From contig JACJYP010000003.1 in NCBI GenBank assembly GCA_020636045.1, positions 1-64,000 on the forward strand: a stretch of 64,000 bases of DNA. Reading direction: 5' to 3'. Position 1 is the first letter of the stretch. Each line of letters opens with the position of its first letter. Below the pieces are notes generated by a model, which made no database searches, was not told the origin of the DNA, and was given only the letters and a program-made list of their open reading frames with translations. Of this stretch, positions 32,733 to 42,643 are shown one piece after another. The DNA comes from Lewinellaceae bacterium (GTDB lineage Bacteria; Bacteroidota; Bacteroidia; Chitinophagales; Saprospiraceae). Both the position numbers and the translations under genes were made by a program.

Positions 32733-33497
32733 ATGAAATACCCTGCCTCCTCCGCCTTTATCCTGCTCGGATGCCTGTTCCTCACATCCGTTTTATCCGC
32801 CCAGCAAAACCGCTTTCGCCCTGCGAAAAAGCAGAGCAGTTCCGAACAGTCGTTCAGTGTCGGCCTGGCGCCTTTCAGCCTGCTGCTGCCGAGCGGCAAA
32901 GTCAACCTGCACGGCGAATGGGCCTACGCGCCCGACAAATCATTGTCGCTGATCGTCGCCGTGCCGCGGCCGACTACCGTGCCCGGGCTGGTGGCCAATA
33001 ACATCGATCTTTCCGACAACGGCGAGATCGTGCAGAACAAGTTCAGTTCCTTCGGCGCGATCCTGGAGCAGCGTTTTTACCTGGGCCAAAATGCGCCGCG
33101 CGGCTTTTACCTGGCGCCTTATGCGCGCTACAACCGCTTCTCCGTGACCCGCTCGGTCGAAACCGACTTCGAAACGAAAATAACGGGCGCCGTGGGCGGC
33201 TTCGGCCTGGGCGTTGCGGCAGGCGTGCAATTTCGCATCGGCGACTTTCTGACGCTCGACGCCACCATCGCGGGGGTCGATCTGAAATGGATGCGCGGCA
33301 CCCTGAAATATTCGACCGACAACCCCGAAAACGACCTTGCGGCTTTCCGCGACGAGGTGCAGGAGACCGTCGGCGACATCCCCATCATCGGCTCGAAACT
33401 GTCGGCCCAGATCGACGGCAATGCGGTGAAAGTACATACGCCCGGCCTGCTGATGCCCGGCTACCGCTTCAATCTGACGGTGAATTACCTGTTCTGA
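32733..33497 (+). CDS. Predicted outer-membrane beta-barrel protein
   Basis: A 254-residue protein with signal peptide AFILLGCLFLTSVLSAQ. The mature part alternates hydrophobic and polar residues in strands (SFSVGLAPFSLLL, KVNLHGEWAYAP, SFGAILEQRFYLG, GFYLAPYARYNRFSV, VGGFGLGVAAGVQFRIGDFLTLDATI) and ends with YRFNLTVNYLF, a C-terminal barrel strand with terminal Phe. No specific transport or enzymatic motif. Single gene, convergent with the IMPase gene 18 bp away. Confidence 0.7.
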   Translation: MKYPASSAFILLGCLFLTSVLSAQQNRFRPAKKQSSSEQSFSVGLAPFSLLLPSGKVNLHGEWAYAPDKSLSLIVAVPRPTTVPGLVANNIDLSDNGEIVQNKFSSFGAILEQRFYLGQNAPRGFYLAPYARYNRFSVTRSVETDFETKITGAVGGFGLGVAAGVQFRIGDFLTLDATIAGVDLKWMRGTLKYSTDNPENDLAAFRDEVQETVGDIPIIGSKLSAQIDGNAVKVHTPGLLMPGYRFNLTVNYLF

Positions 33498-33515
33498 AAT
33501 TTGCAGGACAGCGCG

Positions 33516-34319
33516 TCAGGTTCCGCTGTCAAAGTGGGTGCGCACGATTTCCAGGGCTTTTTCAGAAACGTCTTTGTTGCAGGCCAGCATTTCGCGCTGC
33601 CCGATGAAGTCGTCGCCGCCGCTGAAATCGACCACGACACCGCCGGCCTCGCGCACCAGCACGGCGCCGGCGGCTACATCCCAGGCGTTCAGGCCGTATT
33701 CGAAAAAGATATCGAAGCGGCCGGCGGCCACCCATGCAAGGTCAAGCGCCGCCGAGCCGAAGCGCCGCACGCCGCGCCCCTCGCGCATCAACTCGCGCAG
33801 CACGCTGAACCACTGGTCGGCGCGGCTGAAATTATGGTAGGGGAACCCTGTGCTGACCAGCGCCTGCCGCATCTCTCCGCGGTTGCTGACGTGGATCGGA
33901 TGGCCGTTGCACCAGGCGCCGCCGCCCTTCCAGGCGGAAAAAAGTTCGTCTGCCGGCACGTGGTGTACGATGCCCGCTACCAGATCGCCGTCAATTTGCA
34001 GGCCCACGCTGATAGAGTACTGGGGGATGTTGTATAAAAAATTGGTGGTGCCGTCCAGCGGATCGATGATCCATTGCAAATTGGACGTGCGCTGCACGAC
34101 GGTTTCTTCTTCCGTAATAAAGGTGGCTTCCGGCAGGATGGCCGAGAGTCGCTCTACCAGCATTTCTTCCGCCGTTTTATCTACGTAACTGACGAGCCCG
34201 TTCAGAAATTTTTCTTCGATCTGGCCCGGCATTACCCGTCCTGCTTCAGCGCGAATAAATGCAGCCGTTTCCTGTACGGCGCCGCAGGCATACCCTGTAA
34301 CTTGTTCTAAATCTATCAT
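33516..34319 (-). CDS. Inositol monophosphatase family protein
   Basis: A 267-residue Mg2+-dependent, Li+-sensitive-type phosphatase fold. The metal-binding motifs are all present: ATFITEEET (Glu ligands), LQWIIDPLDGTTNFLYNIP (D-P-L-D-G-T-T-N) and NAWDVAAGAVLVREAGGVVVDFSGG (W-D-x-A-A-G). Family members hydrolyse myo-inositol monophosphates, PAP or fructose-1,6-bisphosphate. The close fit to SuhB/ImpA-like sequences suggests inositol-1-phosphatase activity, but the substrate is not settled. The DUF4197 gene lies 23 bp upstream on the same strand, so the two may share a transcript. Confidence 0.9.
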   Translation of the reverse strand: MIDLEQVTGYACGAVQETAAFIRAEAGRVMPGQIEEKFLNGLVSYVDKTAEEMLVERLSAILPEATFITEEETVVQRTSNLQWIIDPLDGTTNFLYNIPQYSISVGLQIDGDLVAGIVHHVPADELFSAWKGGGAWCNGHPIHVSNRGEMRQALVSTGFPYHNFSRADQWFSVLRELMREGRGVRRFGSAALDLAWVAAGRFDIFFEYGLNAWDVAAGAVLVREAGGVVVDFSGGDDFIGQREMLACNKDVSEKALEIVRTHFDSGT

Positions 34320-34342
34320 CTCAAATAATGTTTATCCGGTTG

Positions 34343-35065
34343 CTATTTCCTGTTGGCGTCCTGCTTGGCGAAGACTTTTTTCAGCAAATCTGACGTACGG
34401 GCGATTTTATTCCGCCGGATGTTTTTCTCTTCCTCGGCGATCTTGCCGAACAGTCCGTCGAGCGCTTTTTTGGTGACGTAGTCGTCAAGGTCGTTGTTCA
34501 CTTTCGTGACCAGGGGGATGGCATTATAAGCATCGGCGGCTTTTTTCCAGAGCGAATTGGCGCCGATCTTCTCCAGCGAGGCCACGATCTTGGGGTTGAA
34601 TTTCTCATAGAGCGGCTGATAGGTGGTCTTGTTGAGGTAATTGGTGGCCGCATTGTCGGCGCCCATGAGGATGTTCGCGGCATCCTGAATGGTCATTTGT
34701 TTGATGGCATTCAGGAAAATGGGGCCTGCCTCTTTGGCAGCGTCTTCGGCGCCGCGGTTCATTTTTTCGAGCAGCTCGTTTTCCAGGTTATTGAACCCCG
34801 GCACGGCCCGTAGTTTGTCCGCTACTTTGCGCGCATCGTCCGGCAGCAGTATTTTGTAGGCGCTTTTAAAATAACCGTCTTTTTGGGACAGTGCGTTCGA
34901 GCCTTTGGTGACGCCGTTCGAGAGCGCCTGTTTCAGGGCCTTGCCGATTTCTTCTATCGTCGGTTCGCTGAGCACGCCGTTCGCCACTTCCTTGAGGGCA
35001 TCGCAGGAAACCAGGAAGGCGGAAACAAACAAAACAAGGGCCGGGATCGCAATTTTTGTCATCAT
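34343..35065 (-). CDS. DUF4197 family lipoprotein
   Basis: A 240-residue protein with a lipoprotein signal (IPALVLFVSAFLVSC, lipidated Cys near residue 21). The body is alpha-helical and matches DUF4197 in its ordered blocks: LSNGVTKGSNALSQKDGYFKS, ILLPDDARKVADKLRAVPG, AAKEAGPIFLNAIKQMTIQDA, YLNKTTYQPLYEKFNP and VTKKALDGLFGKIAEEEKNIR. The function of this family is unknown. Two consecutive ATG codons are present at the start. Likely in one unit with the downstream IMPase gene. Confidence 0.85.
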   Translation of the reverse strand: MMTKIAIPALVLFVSAFLVSCDALKEVANGVLSEPTIEEIGKALKQALSNGVTKGSNALSQKDGYFKSAYKILLPDDARKVADKLRAVPGFNNLENELLEKMNRGAEDAAKEAGPIFLNAIKQMTIQDAANILMGADNAATNYLNKTTYQPLYEKFNPKIVASLEKIGANSLWKKAADAYNAIPLVTKVNNDLDDYVTKKALDGLFGKIAEEEKNIRRNKIARTSDLLKKVFAKQDANRK

Positions 35066-35292
35066 TGAATCAGCTGAGTTGTAGACCGGATGCTTTTCAT
35101 CCGGCCGGGTTCTTTAAAAGAGCAGAAACCGCGAGGGGTATTCGACGATTTCCAAAGGCCATCGGGGCGGGTAGCAAGTTTACGCCAGCTTTCTGAACAA
35201 AACTAATGCGTCCGGGTTTTCTCTACCAAACAGCACGAAGCCCGGGTGCGGGCGCACCGTTCCCGGATTTTACCAAATCTTAAGCGACAAGT

Positions 35293-35748
35293 ATGTTTCA
35301 CCTGAAAGAGGGCGACAAGGCCCCCGACTTTTCCGCAGCCAACGAAAACGGGCAAACTATAAGCCTGAAAGACTACAAGGGCAAAAAACTGGTGCTTTAT
35401 TTTTACCCGAAAGACGACACGCCCGGATGTACGGCGGAAGCGTGCAGCCTGCGCGACGGCTACCCCAAATTCATGGCGCAGGGCTACGAAATCCTGGGTG
35501 TCAGCCCCGATTCCGTCAAAAAGCACGTCAAGTTCAGGGAAAAATACAGCCTGCCTTTCAGCCTGCTGGCCGACGAAGACCACGCGGTGTCGGAAGCCTA
35601 CGGCGTGTGGGGCGAGAAAAAATTTATGGGCCGCACCTACAACGGCATCCACCGCACCACTTTCGTGATCGACCGCAACGGCAACATCGAGAAGATCATT
35701 GCAAAAGTAGATACCGGCAAACACGCCGAACAATTGCTGGAAGCCTGA
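35293..35748 (+). CDS. bcp: Thioredoxin-dependent thiol peroxidase (BCP-type peroxiredoxin)
   Basis: A 151-residue cytosolic peroxiredoxin. The peroxidatic Cys lies in LYFYPKDDTPGCTAEACSLRD, and a second Cys five residues later is the usual resolving Cys of the BCP/PrxQ class. The Arg of HRTTFVIDRNG is conserved and the length is typical. It reduces hydrogen peroxide and organic hydroperoxides with thioredoxin. It is a single + strand gene, convergent with the sigma-54 regulator gene only 9 bp away. Confidence 0.93.
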   Translation: MFHLKEGDKAPDFSAANENGQTISLKDYKGKKLVLYFYPKDDTPGCTAEACSLRDGYPKFMAQGYEILGVSPDSVKKHVKFREKYSLPFSLLADEDHAVSEAYGVWGEKKFMGRTYNGIHRTTFVIDRNGNIEKIIAKVDTGKHAEQLLEA

Positions 35749-35757
35749 TCCGGGCGT

Positions 35758-36927
<1,170 letters not shown>

Positions 36928-37105
36928 AAAATCAACGTTGGTTTCGAATCTGGATAGATACGGGAGGAAAAGGCACAAAGAAAAATTCTTTCGCCAACTT
37001 AGACGCTATCCCGGGCACTTATTTTTATGTTTTTATGTCACGTTCGAAGGATTTGCCGTCTTATCTTTGTTAAAATGTGAAAGAATTCCGAGACAAACGA
37101 CCCGA

Positions 37106-37264
37106 GAGGCTATTTGAATTCATCATAATGGGCTAAAAATGACATTTTTGCTGCCATGCTTCCCCAATTTTATCGCTAATAGCGCTGCTATTCACTCAAA
37201 AACTGGCTCGCCTGTCAACAAAATGACCCATTTTTCGCTCCATTTGACAAACTCAAATAGCCTC
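37106..37264. mobile_element. Long MITE-like element, GAGGCT family
   Basis: A 159-bp element with ends GAGGCTATTTGA and its near-complement (TCAAATAGCCTC). Compared with the short copy at 23811-23883 it is inverted, the outer about 40 bp on each side match, and an extra internal segment of about 86 bp is present, including AATAGCAGCGCTATT. The direct repeat AAAAATG at both sides of that segment would explain its loss in the short copy. No clear target duplication. It lies between the sigma-54 regulator gene and the next gene. Confidence 0.7.
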
Positions 37265-37289
37265 TTATAAATTCGCTAAAAATCTTACC

Positions 37290-37988
37290 ATGATGCAAAC
37301 CAAAACATTACTTCCCCTCTTGTTGCTTCTTTTTTCAGCAAGCATATTACCCGCCCAGTGGAACAAAAACGTGGTGCTGGAAACGGAAAGGATGATGTCG
37401 TTCGGCAGCCGTCCCTGTTTCCGCGTAGAATTCCCCGGCGCCACGGAAAAACTCGTGGAAGACCTCTGGAAGGATTTTGCAAAAAAGAACTTCGGCGCCA
37501 AGCTGAAGCGCGACCGCAAGACCGACGAGTGGTCGGCTTCGCAGCTGAAGTCGGGCATGATGGGTTCCGACCCCTTTTCCATCTATTCGAAAATTGAAAA
37601 ACTGCCCAACGGCGCTGCGCTGAACGTATGGTTTGATGCGGGCGCTTATTTTCTGAACCGCCGCGACAACCCTTCCCGCTCCGATGAAGCTGTGCGCGCG
37701 CTCCGGCAACTCTACCTCGACGTCCGCAGGGCTACGATCAACGACGAGATAAAGGATCAGGAAGACCAGTTGAAAGACATGGAGAAGAAGTACAAAAACC
37801 TGCAAAAGGACAACGACAACCTGCGCAAGGACATTGATAACTACAAAGACCGGATCAAAAAGGCGGAGGACGAGATCGTGAAGAACGAAAAAGAGCAGGA
37901 GACCAACCTGGTGGATCAGGAAACACAGCGTCGCAAGATCGAAGAATCGCGCCAGCGCCTGAATAACGTGGAAAACGAGGGGAATTAA
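37290..37988 (+). CDS. Exported protein with C-terminal coiled coil
   Basis: A 232-residue protein with signal peptide LLPLLLLLFSASILPAQ. Residues about 25-140 form a compact domain (MMSFGSRPCFRVEFPGATEKLVEDLWKDFAKKNFGAKLKRDRKTDEWSAS). From about 150 to the end it is a long charged heptad-rich coiled coil (QLKDMEKKYKNLQKDNDNLRKDIDNYKDRIKKAEDEI). No known family was recognised with certainty. The gene starts 25 bp after the end of the MITE-like element, so its promoter lies within or overlaps that element. Confidence 0.75.
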   Translation: MMQTKTLLPLLLLLFSASILPAQWNKNVVLETERMMSFGSRPCFRVEFPGATEKLVEDLWKDFAKKNFGAKLKRDRKTDEWSASQLKSGMMGSDPFSIYSKIEKLPNGAALNVWFDAGAYFLNRRDNPSRSDEAVRALRQLYLDVRRATINDEIKDQEDQLKDMEKKYKNLQKDNDNLRKDIDNYKDRIKKAEDEIVKNEKEQETNLVDQETQRRKIEESRQRLNNVENEGN

Positions 37989-38089
37989 GCCCTTTTTTCT
38001 CTACTTTTTGTTTTTTCAACCCCGTTGTGGCCGGCCGCAACGGGGTTGTTTGTATCCTGAATATGGTATTTTTTCAAGAAAACGGTCTT

Positions 38090-38500
38090 CATGGCGAGAA
38101 AGCGGCAGATATATTACAATTTTTTAGAAACTCAAAAAGTTTTATGTAGCGGCGGCGAACGCTTTTACTTTTCAAACATTATTTTTTAATTTTGTCAATC
38201 GGAATCCACAAAAAAATTTTTTCTCACTGTGGAAAATTAACCTGGGCTTAACATGGGCGAGCCCGCTGCGGCAGTGTCAAAGACCGGCGCTTATACACGG
38301 AGGCATTTTGTAAGCCCCTACTTTTCATGTTGTTAAAACATATGCGATTCTTTCAACCGAGGAATTTTTCCACCGTGCCCAATGATGTGGATAACTCAAA
38401 ACCGATGTGGATAAGTCAGCAAAATTCGGGTGTTATCCACAAGGTTTGGCGAGGTTTTCCACAGATACGGAATGTTTGGAAAGTCTTCGCTCCCGATTTT
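38090..38500. other. Candidate chromosomal replication origin (oriC-like region)
   Basis: Three perfect DnaA boxes (TTATCCACA or its complement) lie at 38386-38394 (-), 38406-38414 (-) and 38433-38441 (+), within 56 bp. Two relaxed TTTTCCACA matches lie at 38228-38236 (-) and 38455-38463 (+). An AT-rich stretch at about 38107-38215, with long A and T runs, could be the unwinding element. dnaB begins at 38549. Gene orientation to the right is almost uniformly rightward. No dnaA gene is in the window, so this is a proposal from sequence only. Confidence 0.6.
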
Positions 38501-38548
38501 TGAAGTACGTTTGTTTCCGATCCACCGATACAAATACACCGGCCGAAC

Positions 38549-40081
38549 ATGAACGAGTCCGATTTAAAAGACCAGCAACGCACACCGCAACGTTCGCGCA
38601 AACAACGCGAACAAAACGGGTCTGACAGCTTGTCCAACTATGTGTTCGGCAAAGTGCAGCCGCAGGCCGTGCCGCTGGAAGAGGCCGTGCTGGGTGCGCT
38701 CATGCTCGACCGGGAGGCGTTGCCGATGGTGATGGACATCCTGCGTCCGGAGAGTTTTTACCTGGAATCACACCAGTTGATCTACCGCGCAGTGATCAAA
38801 CTGTTCGAGCGCTCCAACCCCGTCGACCTGCTCACCGTGACCGAAGAGCTGCGCAAAAGCGGCGACCTTGAAAAAGCCGGAGGCGCCTATAACCTGGTAG
38901 AACTCACCAATCGCGTTGCATCGGCAGCCAATATCGAATACCACGCCCGCATCATCGCGCAAAAACACATCCAGCGCGAACTCATCAGCGTCAGCACCCG
39001 CACCATCCGCGATGCCTACGAAGATACTACCGACGTGTTCAACCTGCTGGACGATACGGAAAAGGGGCTTTTTGCCATTACGCAAAACAACCTGAGCCGC
39101 AGCTACGAAAGCATGGGGTCGCTGAGTAGCCGGGTGCTCAAGCAAATCGAGGAACTGGCCACCAAAACCGATGGCCTGACGGGGGTACCTACCGGATTCA
39201 CTGACCTCGACCGGCTCACATCGGGCTGGCAGCCTTCCGACCTGGTGATCGTGGCCGCACGGCCGGGCATGGGTAAAACGAGTCTCCTGCTCGCCATGGC
39301 CCTCAACGCCGCCAAGGATTTCGGAAAACCCGTAGCACTGTTTTCCCTCGAGATGGCCAGCACGCAACTGGTGCAGCGCCTCATCTCCATGGAGGCGGAG
39401 ATACCGGGCTCGAAAATGCGTAACGGAAAACTGGAAGACTGGGAGTGGCAGTTGCTTCAGACCACGGTGGAGCGTCTCAACTCGGTGCCGATCTTCATCG
39501 ACGATACGCCTGCGATCAATATTTTCGAGCTGCGCGCCAAATGCCGGCGCCTGAAAATGCAGCACGACGTGCAGCTCATCATCATCGACTACCTGCAGCT
39601 GATGACCGGCGCTTCGGAAAACAACCGCAATGCCAACCGCGAACAGGAGATCGCCGGCATCTCAAGGGCGCTTAAATCGCTCGCCAAGGAACTCAATGTG
39701 TCCGTCATCGCCCTGTCGCAGCTGAGCCGGGCGGTGGAGGTGCGCGGTGGCAGCAAGCGCCCGCAACTCAGCGATCTGCGTGAAAGCGGCAGTATCGAGC
39801 AGGACGCCGATATCGTGGCCTTTATATACCGGCCGGAGTACTATCAGATATTGGAAGATGAGAACGGGCAGAGCCTGAAAGGGATCGCAGAGCTCATTAT
39901 CGCCAAGCACCGCCACGGCGCGCTGGAGACGGTAAAAATGAAGTTCACCGACACCTTCGCCAAATTCGGCAATCTGGACGACCCTGCTTTTGCCGGGATC
40001 GACGATCCGCTGACCGGTCCGTTTTCTCCCAGCGGCATCACCATGCAGTCGCGCATGAACGAAGAAGATATTCCGTTCTAG
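38549..40081 (+). CDS. dnaB: Replicative DNA helicase DnaB
   Basis: A 510-residue helicase that unwinds DNA at the replication fork as a hexamer. The N-terminal domain (PLEEAVLGALMLDREALPMVMDILRPESFYLESHQLIYRAV) is followed by a linker helix and the RecA-like domain. This has Walker A in LVIVAARPGMGKTSLLLAMA, a Walker B-type block (IIIDYLQLM), and the GISRALKSLAKELNVSVIALSQLSRAVE and DLRESGSIEQDADIV motifs of DnaB. The C-terminal tail ends NEEDIPF. Length is normal. The upstream region has the DnaA-box cluster. Confidence 0.97.
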   Translation: MNESDLKDQQRTPQRSRKQREQNGSDSLSNYVFGKVQPQAVPLEEAVLGALMLDREALPMVMDILRPESFYLESHQLIYRAVIKLFERSNPVDLLTVTEELRKSGDLEKAGGAYNLVELTNRVASAANIEYHARIIAQKHIQRELISVSTRTIRDAYEDTTDVFNLLDDTEKGLFAITQNNLSRSYESMGSLSSRVLKQIEELATKTDGLTGVPTGFTDLDRLTSGWQPSDLVIVAARPGMGKTSLLLAMALNAAKDFGKPVALFSLEMASTQLVQRLISMEAEIPGSKMRNGKLEDWEWQLLQTTVERLNSVPIFIDDTPAINIFELRAKCRRLKMQHDVQLIIIDYLQLMTGASENNRNANREQEIAGISRALKSLAKELNVSVIALSQLSRAVEVRGGSKRPQLSDLRESGSIEQDADIVAFIYRPEYYQILEDENGQSLKGIAELIIAKHRHGALETVKMKFTDTFAKFGNLDDPAFAGIDDPLTGPFSPSGITMQSRMNEEDIPF

Positions 40082-40088
40082 TGTAGCT

Positions 40089-40301
40089 AACCTCTGGTTG
40101 GCAAAGTTGGCAAATAAGCTCAGGCAGAGCCAAGCTCTGGTTGGCAAATAAGCTTCCCGCGACTGTTTGATCAGGGCATCGCCGAATGGCTGAATCGTCT
40201 TTCGCCGGCGTGAGCCAACTGGGGATACGGCAACAACTTAACAATTCAGCCATTCAACCAAGTATTGCAGCGATGCGCTCAAACCAACCAGCGGTTGGTG
40301 T
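40089..40301. repeat. REP-like AACC-nnn-GGTT repeats
   Basis: Three copies of a motif related to CCAACC-nnn-GGTTGG lie downstream of dnaB: 40089-40101 (AACCTCTGGTTGG), a half copy near 40133-40144 (CTCTGGTTGG), and a palindromic AACCAACCAGCGGTTGG near 40282-40298. The block GGCAAATAAGCT is repeated (about 40109 and 40143). ATTCAGCCATTC (40244-40255) is the complement of GAATGGCTGAAT (40183-40194). Similar copies occur at 58.4-58.6 kb. The last palindrome could terminate tatA transcription. Confidence 0.55.
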
Positions 40302-40516
40302 TACTTGTCGAGCGATTTTTTCTCCGCATCGCGCATGCCCTGGCGGATTTCGTCTTCCACGGAGTTTTTGGCGTTGTTGAATTCGCGGATGCCGCGGCCC
40401 AGACCGCGCATCAGTTCAGGAATTTTATTGCCGCCGAACAACAGGAGGACCACCATGAAGATGAGCAGGAATTCAGTCGCGCCCAGGTTGCTCAGGAATA
40501 GAAGTGTCGGTACCAT
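40301..40516 (-). CDS. tatA: Sec-independent (Tat) translocase protein TatA/TatB family
   Basis: A 71-residue protein with one N-terminal transmembrane helix (TEFLLIFMVVLLLFGGNKIPELMRGLG), the FGG hinge, and an amphipathic helix (GRGIREFNNAKNSVEDEI), as in TatA. It builds the pore of the twin-arginine pathway exporting folded proteins. ATG 40516 is preferred; a longer frame to 40621 adds an unrelated N-terminal extension. No tatC gene is adjacent, as is common in Bacteroidetes. It is the only minus-strand gene in the right half of the window. Confidence 0.88.
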   Translation of the reverse strand: MVPTLLFLSNLGATEFLLIFMVVLLLFGGNKIPELMRGLGRGIREFNNAKNSVEDEIRQGMRDAEKKSLDK

Positions 40517-40739
40517 GTGAGTAGATTTTAAATTTGTATAAATGCGGTCGATGGGAGCTGTACAGGCATTTATCGGATTTGACCGGAAATGCTGCGCAAA
40601 GTTATATCGGCAACGGGTCAATTATCCCGCCTTTGCTACAAATTAACCTTAAGCAGGCATTTTTGACACTAAAACGATAAACTGCTCTGCCGCGTTGTAC
40701 GACCTTTGCAGTTTGTCACTTCAAGTCGCTCGTAACACC

Positions 40740-41525
40740 ATGCTTATCAAAGAGATCATCGATATTCTGGAGGCCATTGCCCCGCCGGTTTTACAGGAAT
40801 CATACGACAATGCAGGGCTGATCGTCGGCGACAGAAACCGTGAGGCCACGGGTGTGCTGTTTTGCCTGGATTCCACGGAGGCAGTGATCGATGAAGCGGC
40901 CCGCAAAGGCTGCAACCTTGTTGTGGCGCACCATCCCATTGTATTTAAAGGCCTGAAGCGCCTCAACGGCGCCAGTTACGTGGAACGCACCGTCATGCAG
41001 GCCATCCGGCACGACGTGGCTGTGTATGCGATCCATACCAACCTCGACAATGTATACCATCGGGGGGTGAACGCCCGCATCGCCGAACAGATCGGCCTGG
41101 AAAACACCCGCATCCTTTCGCCCAAACCCGGCGAACAGCACATCGGCGCCGGCCTGCTGGGCACGTTGCCGGCAGCGGTCGACGAAAAAACCTTCCTGCT
41201 GCGGGTCAAAGAAGCCTTCGGCGCCGGTTGCGTGCGCTACACGGCCCTGCTGGGCAAGCCGGTGCAGCGCGTTGCCGTCTGCGGCGGCAGCGGCAGTTTT
41301 TTGCTGGGCGAGGCCATCAGCGCAGGTGCCGACGTGTTTGTGAGTGCCGACTTCAAATACCACGAATTCTTCGACGCTGAGGGCAAGATACTCATCGCCG
41401 ACATCGGGCATTTTGAAAGCGAGCAATTTACCATCGATCTTTTATACAACATTATTCGCGAAAAATTCCCTACTTTTGCGCTCCATTGCGCGGAAGTGAA
41501 CACCAACCCCGTTCAATATTTATAA
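40740..41525 (+). CDS. Nif3-like dinuclear metal centre protein (GTP cyclohydrolase I type 2 family)
   Basis: A 261-residue protein: EIIDILEAIAPPVLQESYDNAGLIVGDRN, LFCLDSTEAVIDEAARKGCNLVVAHHPIVFKGLKRL (HH metal ligands), VAVYAIHTNLDNVYHRGVNARIAE (H-T-N-x-D), VAVCGGSGSFLLGEAISAGADVFVSADFKYHEFFDA and the late HFESEQF. The His, Asp and Glu residues form the Nif3 dinuclear site. The family is a hexameric metal-binding protein of unclear function, sometimes described as GTP cyclohydrolase 1 type 2 homologue. The zinc-ribbon gene follows, a pairing frequent in Bacteroidetes. ATG 40740 preferred over 40695. Confidence 0.9.
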   Translation: MLIKEIIDILEAIAPPVLQESYDNAGLIVGDRNREATGVLFCLDSTEAVIDEAARKGCNLVVAHHPIVFKGLKRLNGASYVERTVMQAIRHDVAVYAIHTNLDNVYHRGVNARIAEQIGLENTRILSPKPGEQHIGAGLLGTLPAAVDEKTFLLRVKEAFGAGCVRYTALLGKPVQRVAVCGGSGSFLLGEAISAGADVFVSADFKYHEFFDAEGKILIADIGHFESEQFTIDLLYNIIREKFPTFALHCAEVNTNPVQYL

Positions 41526-41709
41526 AAAACAGGGTGGTTGTCAGCTGCTGACCAAGAATTAATGCACTGAAAGACAGGCTATTGTGTCTTGGTGGTCTTT
41601 GTGTCAGCCGCCGGCTTGCCGGCAATGCAGTAAAAAACGCCAGATACCCTTACCGACCGGAACCGCTTACCATTCATTACTCACCACTTCATATCCGCAT
41701 ATTTTAAAG

Positions 41710-42465
41710 ATGTCTGTAGAAGCATCCGTTGCCGAAAAACTCAAAGCGCTGTGGAATTTGCAGCAAATTGACTCCCAACTGGACGAGATCCAGATACTGA
41801 AAGGCGAACTGCCGATGGAAGTATCCGACCTGGAAGACGAGATTGCCGGTCTGGATACCCGCATCAAAAAGTTGAAAGCCATCCTGAAAGAAAGCGAACA
41901 GGAGATCGCCAAACTACAGGCCAACGCCAAGGAGGCCGACACCAATATCAAGAGGTACCAGAAGCAGCTCGACGAAGTGCGGAACGACCGCGAATACAAA
42001 GCGCTGCAGAACGAGATCGACCTGGCCAAACTCGACATACAACTGGCAGAAAAGAAAGTACGCGAGGCAAAAGCCGGCCTGGATACCAAAAAAGACGGCC
42101 TGGCTGTAGCTGAAGCCAAACTCGAGACCAAGCAAAAAGAACTGGACGCCAAAAAAGTAGAGCTCCAGAGCATTATCGAAAAAACGGAGCAGGAAGAAAC
42201 CCGCCTGCGCAACCAGAGCGACAAGGCGCGCAAGGGCATCGAAGATCGCCTGTTGAATGCCTATGACAAAACGCGCCGCACGTACCGCAACGGCCTGTCC
42301 GTCGTGACCGTGGAGCGCAACTCCTGCGGAGGCTGCTTCAACCACGTACCGCCACAGGTACAACTCGAGATCGGCCTGCACAAAAAGATCATCGCCTGCG
42401 AGCACTGCGGGCGTATTCTGGTGGATCATTCCATCGCATACCCCGAGACGGCCGTGGAAGCCTGA
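41710..42465 (+). CDS. Coiled-coil protein with C4 zinc ribbon (CT398-like)
   Basis: A 251-residue protein. Residues about 10-185 form a long charged coiled coil (SQLDEIQILKGELPMEVSDLEDEIAGLDTRIKKL, and then KLDIQLAEKKVREAKAGLDTKKDGL). The C-terminal zinc ribbon is RNSCGGCFNHVPPQVQLEIGLHKKIIACEHCGRILV, with two CxxC pairs. This matches the CT398/zf-RING_7 family that often accompanies Nif3, as here. A role in RNA metabolism or secretion has been suggested for relatives, but none is proven. A terminator follows. Confidence 0.87.
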   Translation: MSVEASVAEKLKALWNLQQIDSQLDEIQILKGELPMEVSDLEDEIAGLDTRIKKLKAILKESEQEIAKLQANAKEADTNIKRYQKQLDEVRNDREYKALQNEIDLAKLDIQLAEKKVREAKAGLDTKKDGLAVAEAKLETKQKELDAKKVELQSIIEKTEQEETRLRNQSDKARKGIEDRLLNAYDKTRRTYRNGLSVVTVERNSCGGCFNHVPPQVQLEIGLHKKIIACEHCGRILVDHSIAYPETAVEA

Positions 42466-42494
42466 CCGAAAGGATTCAAGACTGACCAATCCCG

Positions 42495-42534
42495 AAAAAT
42501 CCCCCTGGCAGCTGCGCCCAGAGGGGATTTTTCC
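42495..42534 (+). terminator. Terminator after zinc-ribbon gene
   Basis: AAAAATCCCC (42495-42504) pairs with GGGGATTTTT (42523-42532), with a further CTGG/CCAG pairing inside, followed by TCCGTTT. It begins 30 bp past the stop at 42465. Confidence 0.85.
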
Positions 42535-42643
42535 GTTTCTAACGGTTCTTTCGTATAATTTTTATATGAAAAACTGTTAAATCTGCTGGTCATTCGGAGA
42601 GTTCTTCGTTCCTTGCATTGTTTTTTTTTAATAATACTGTTTC

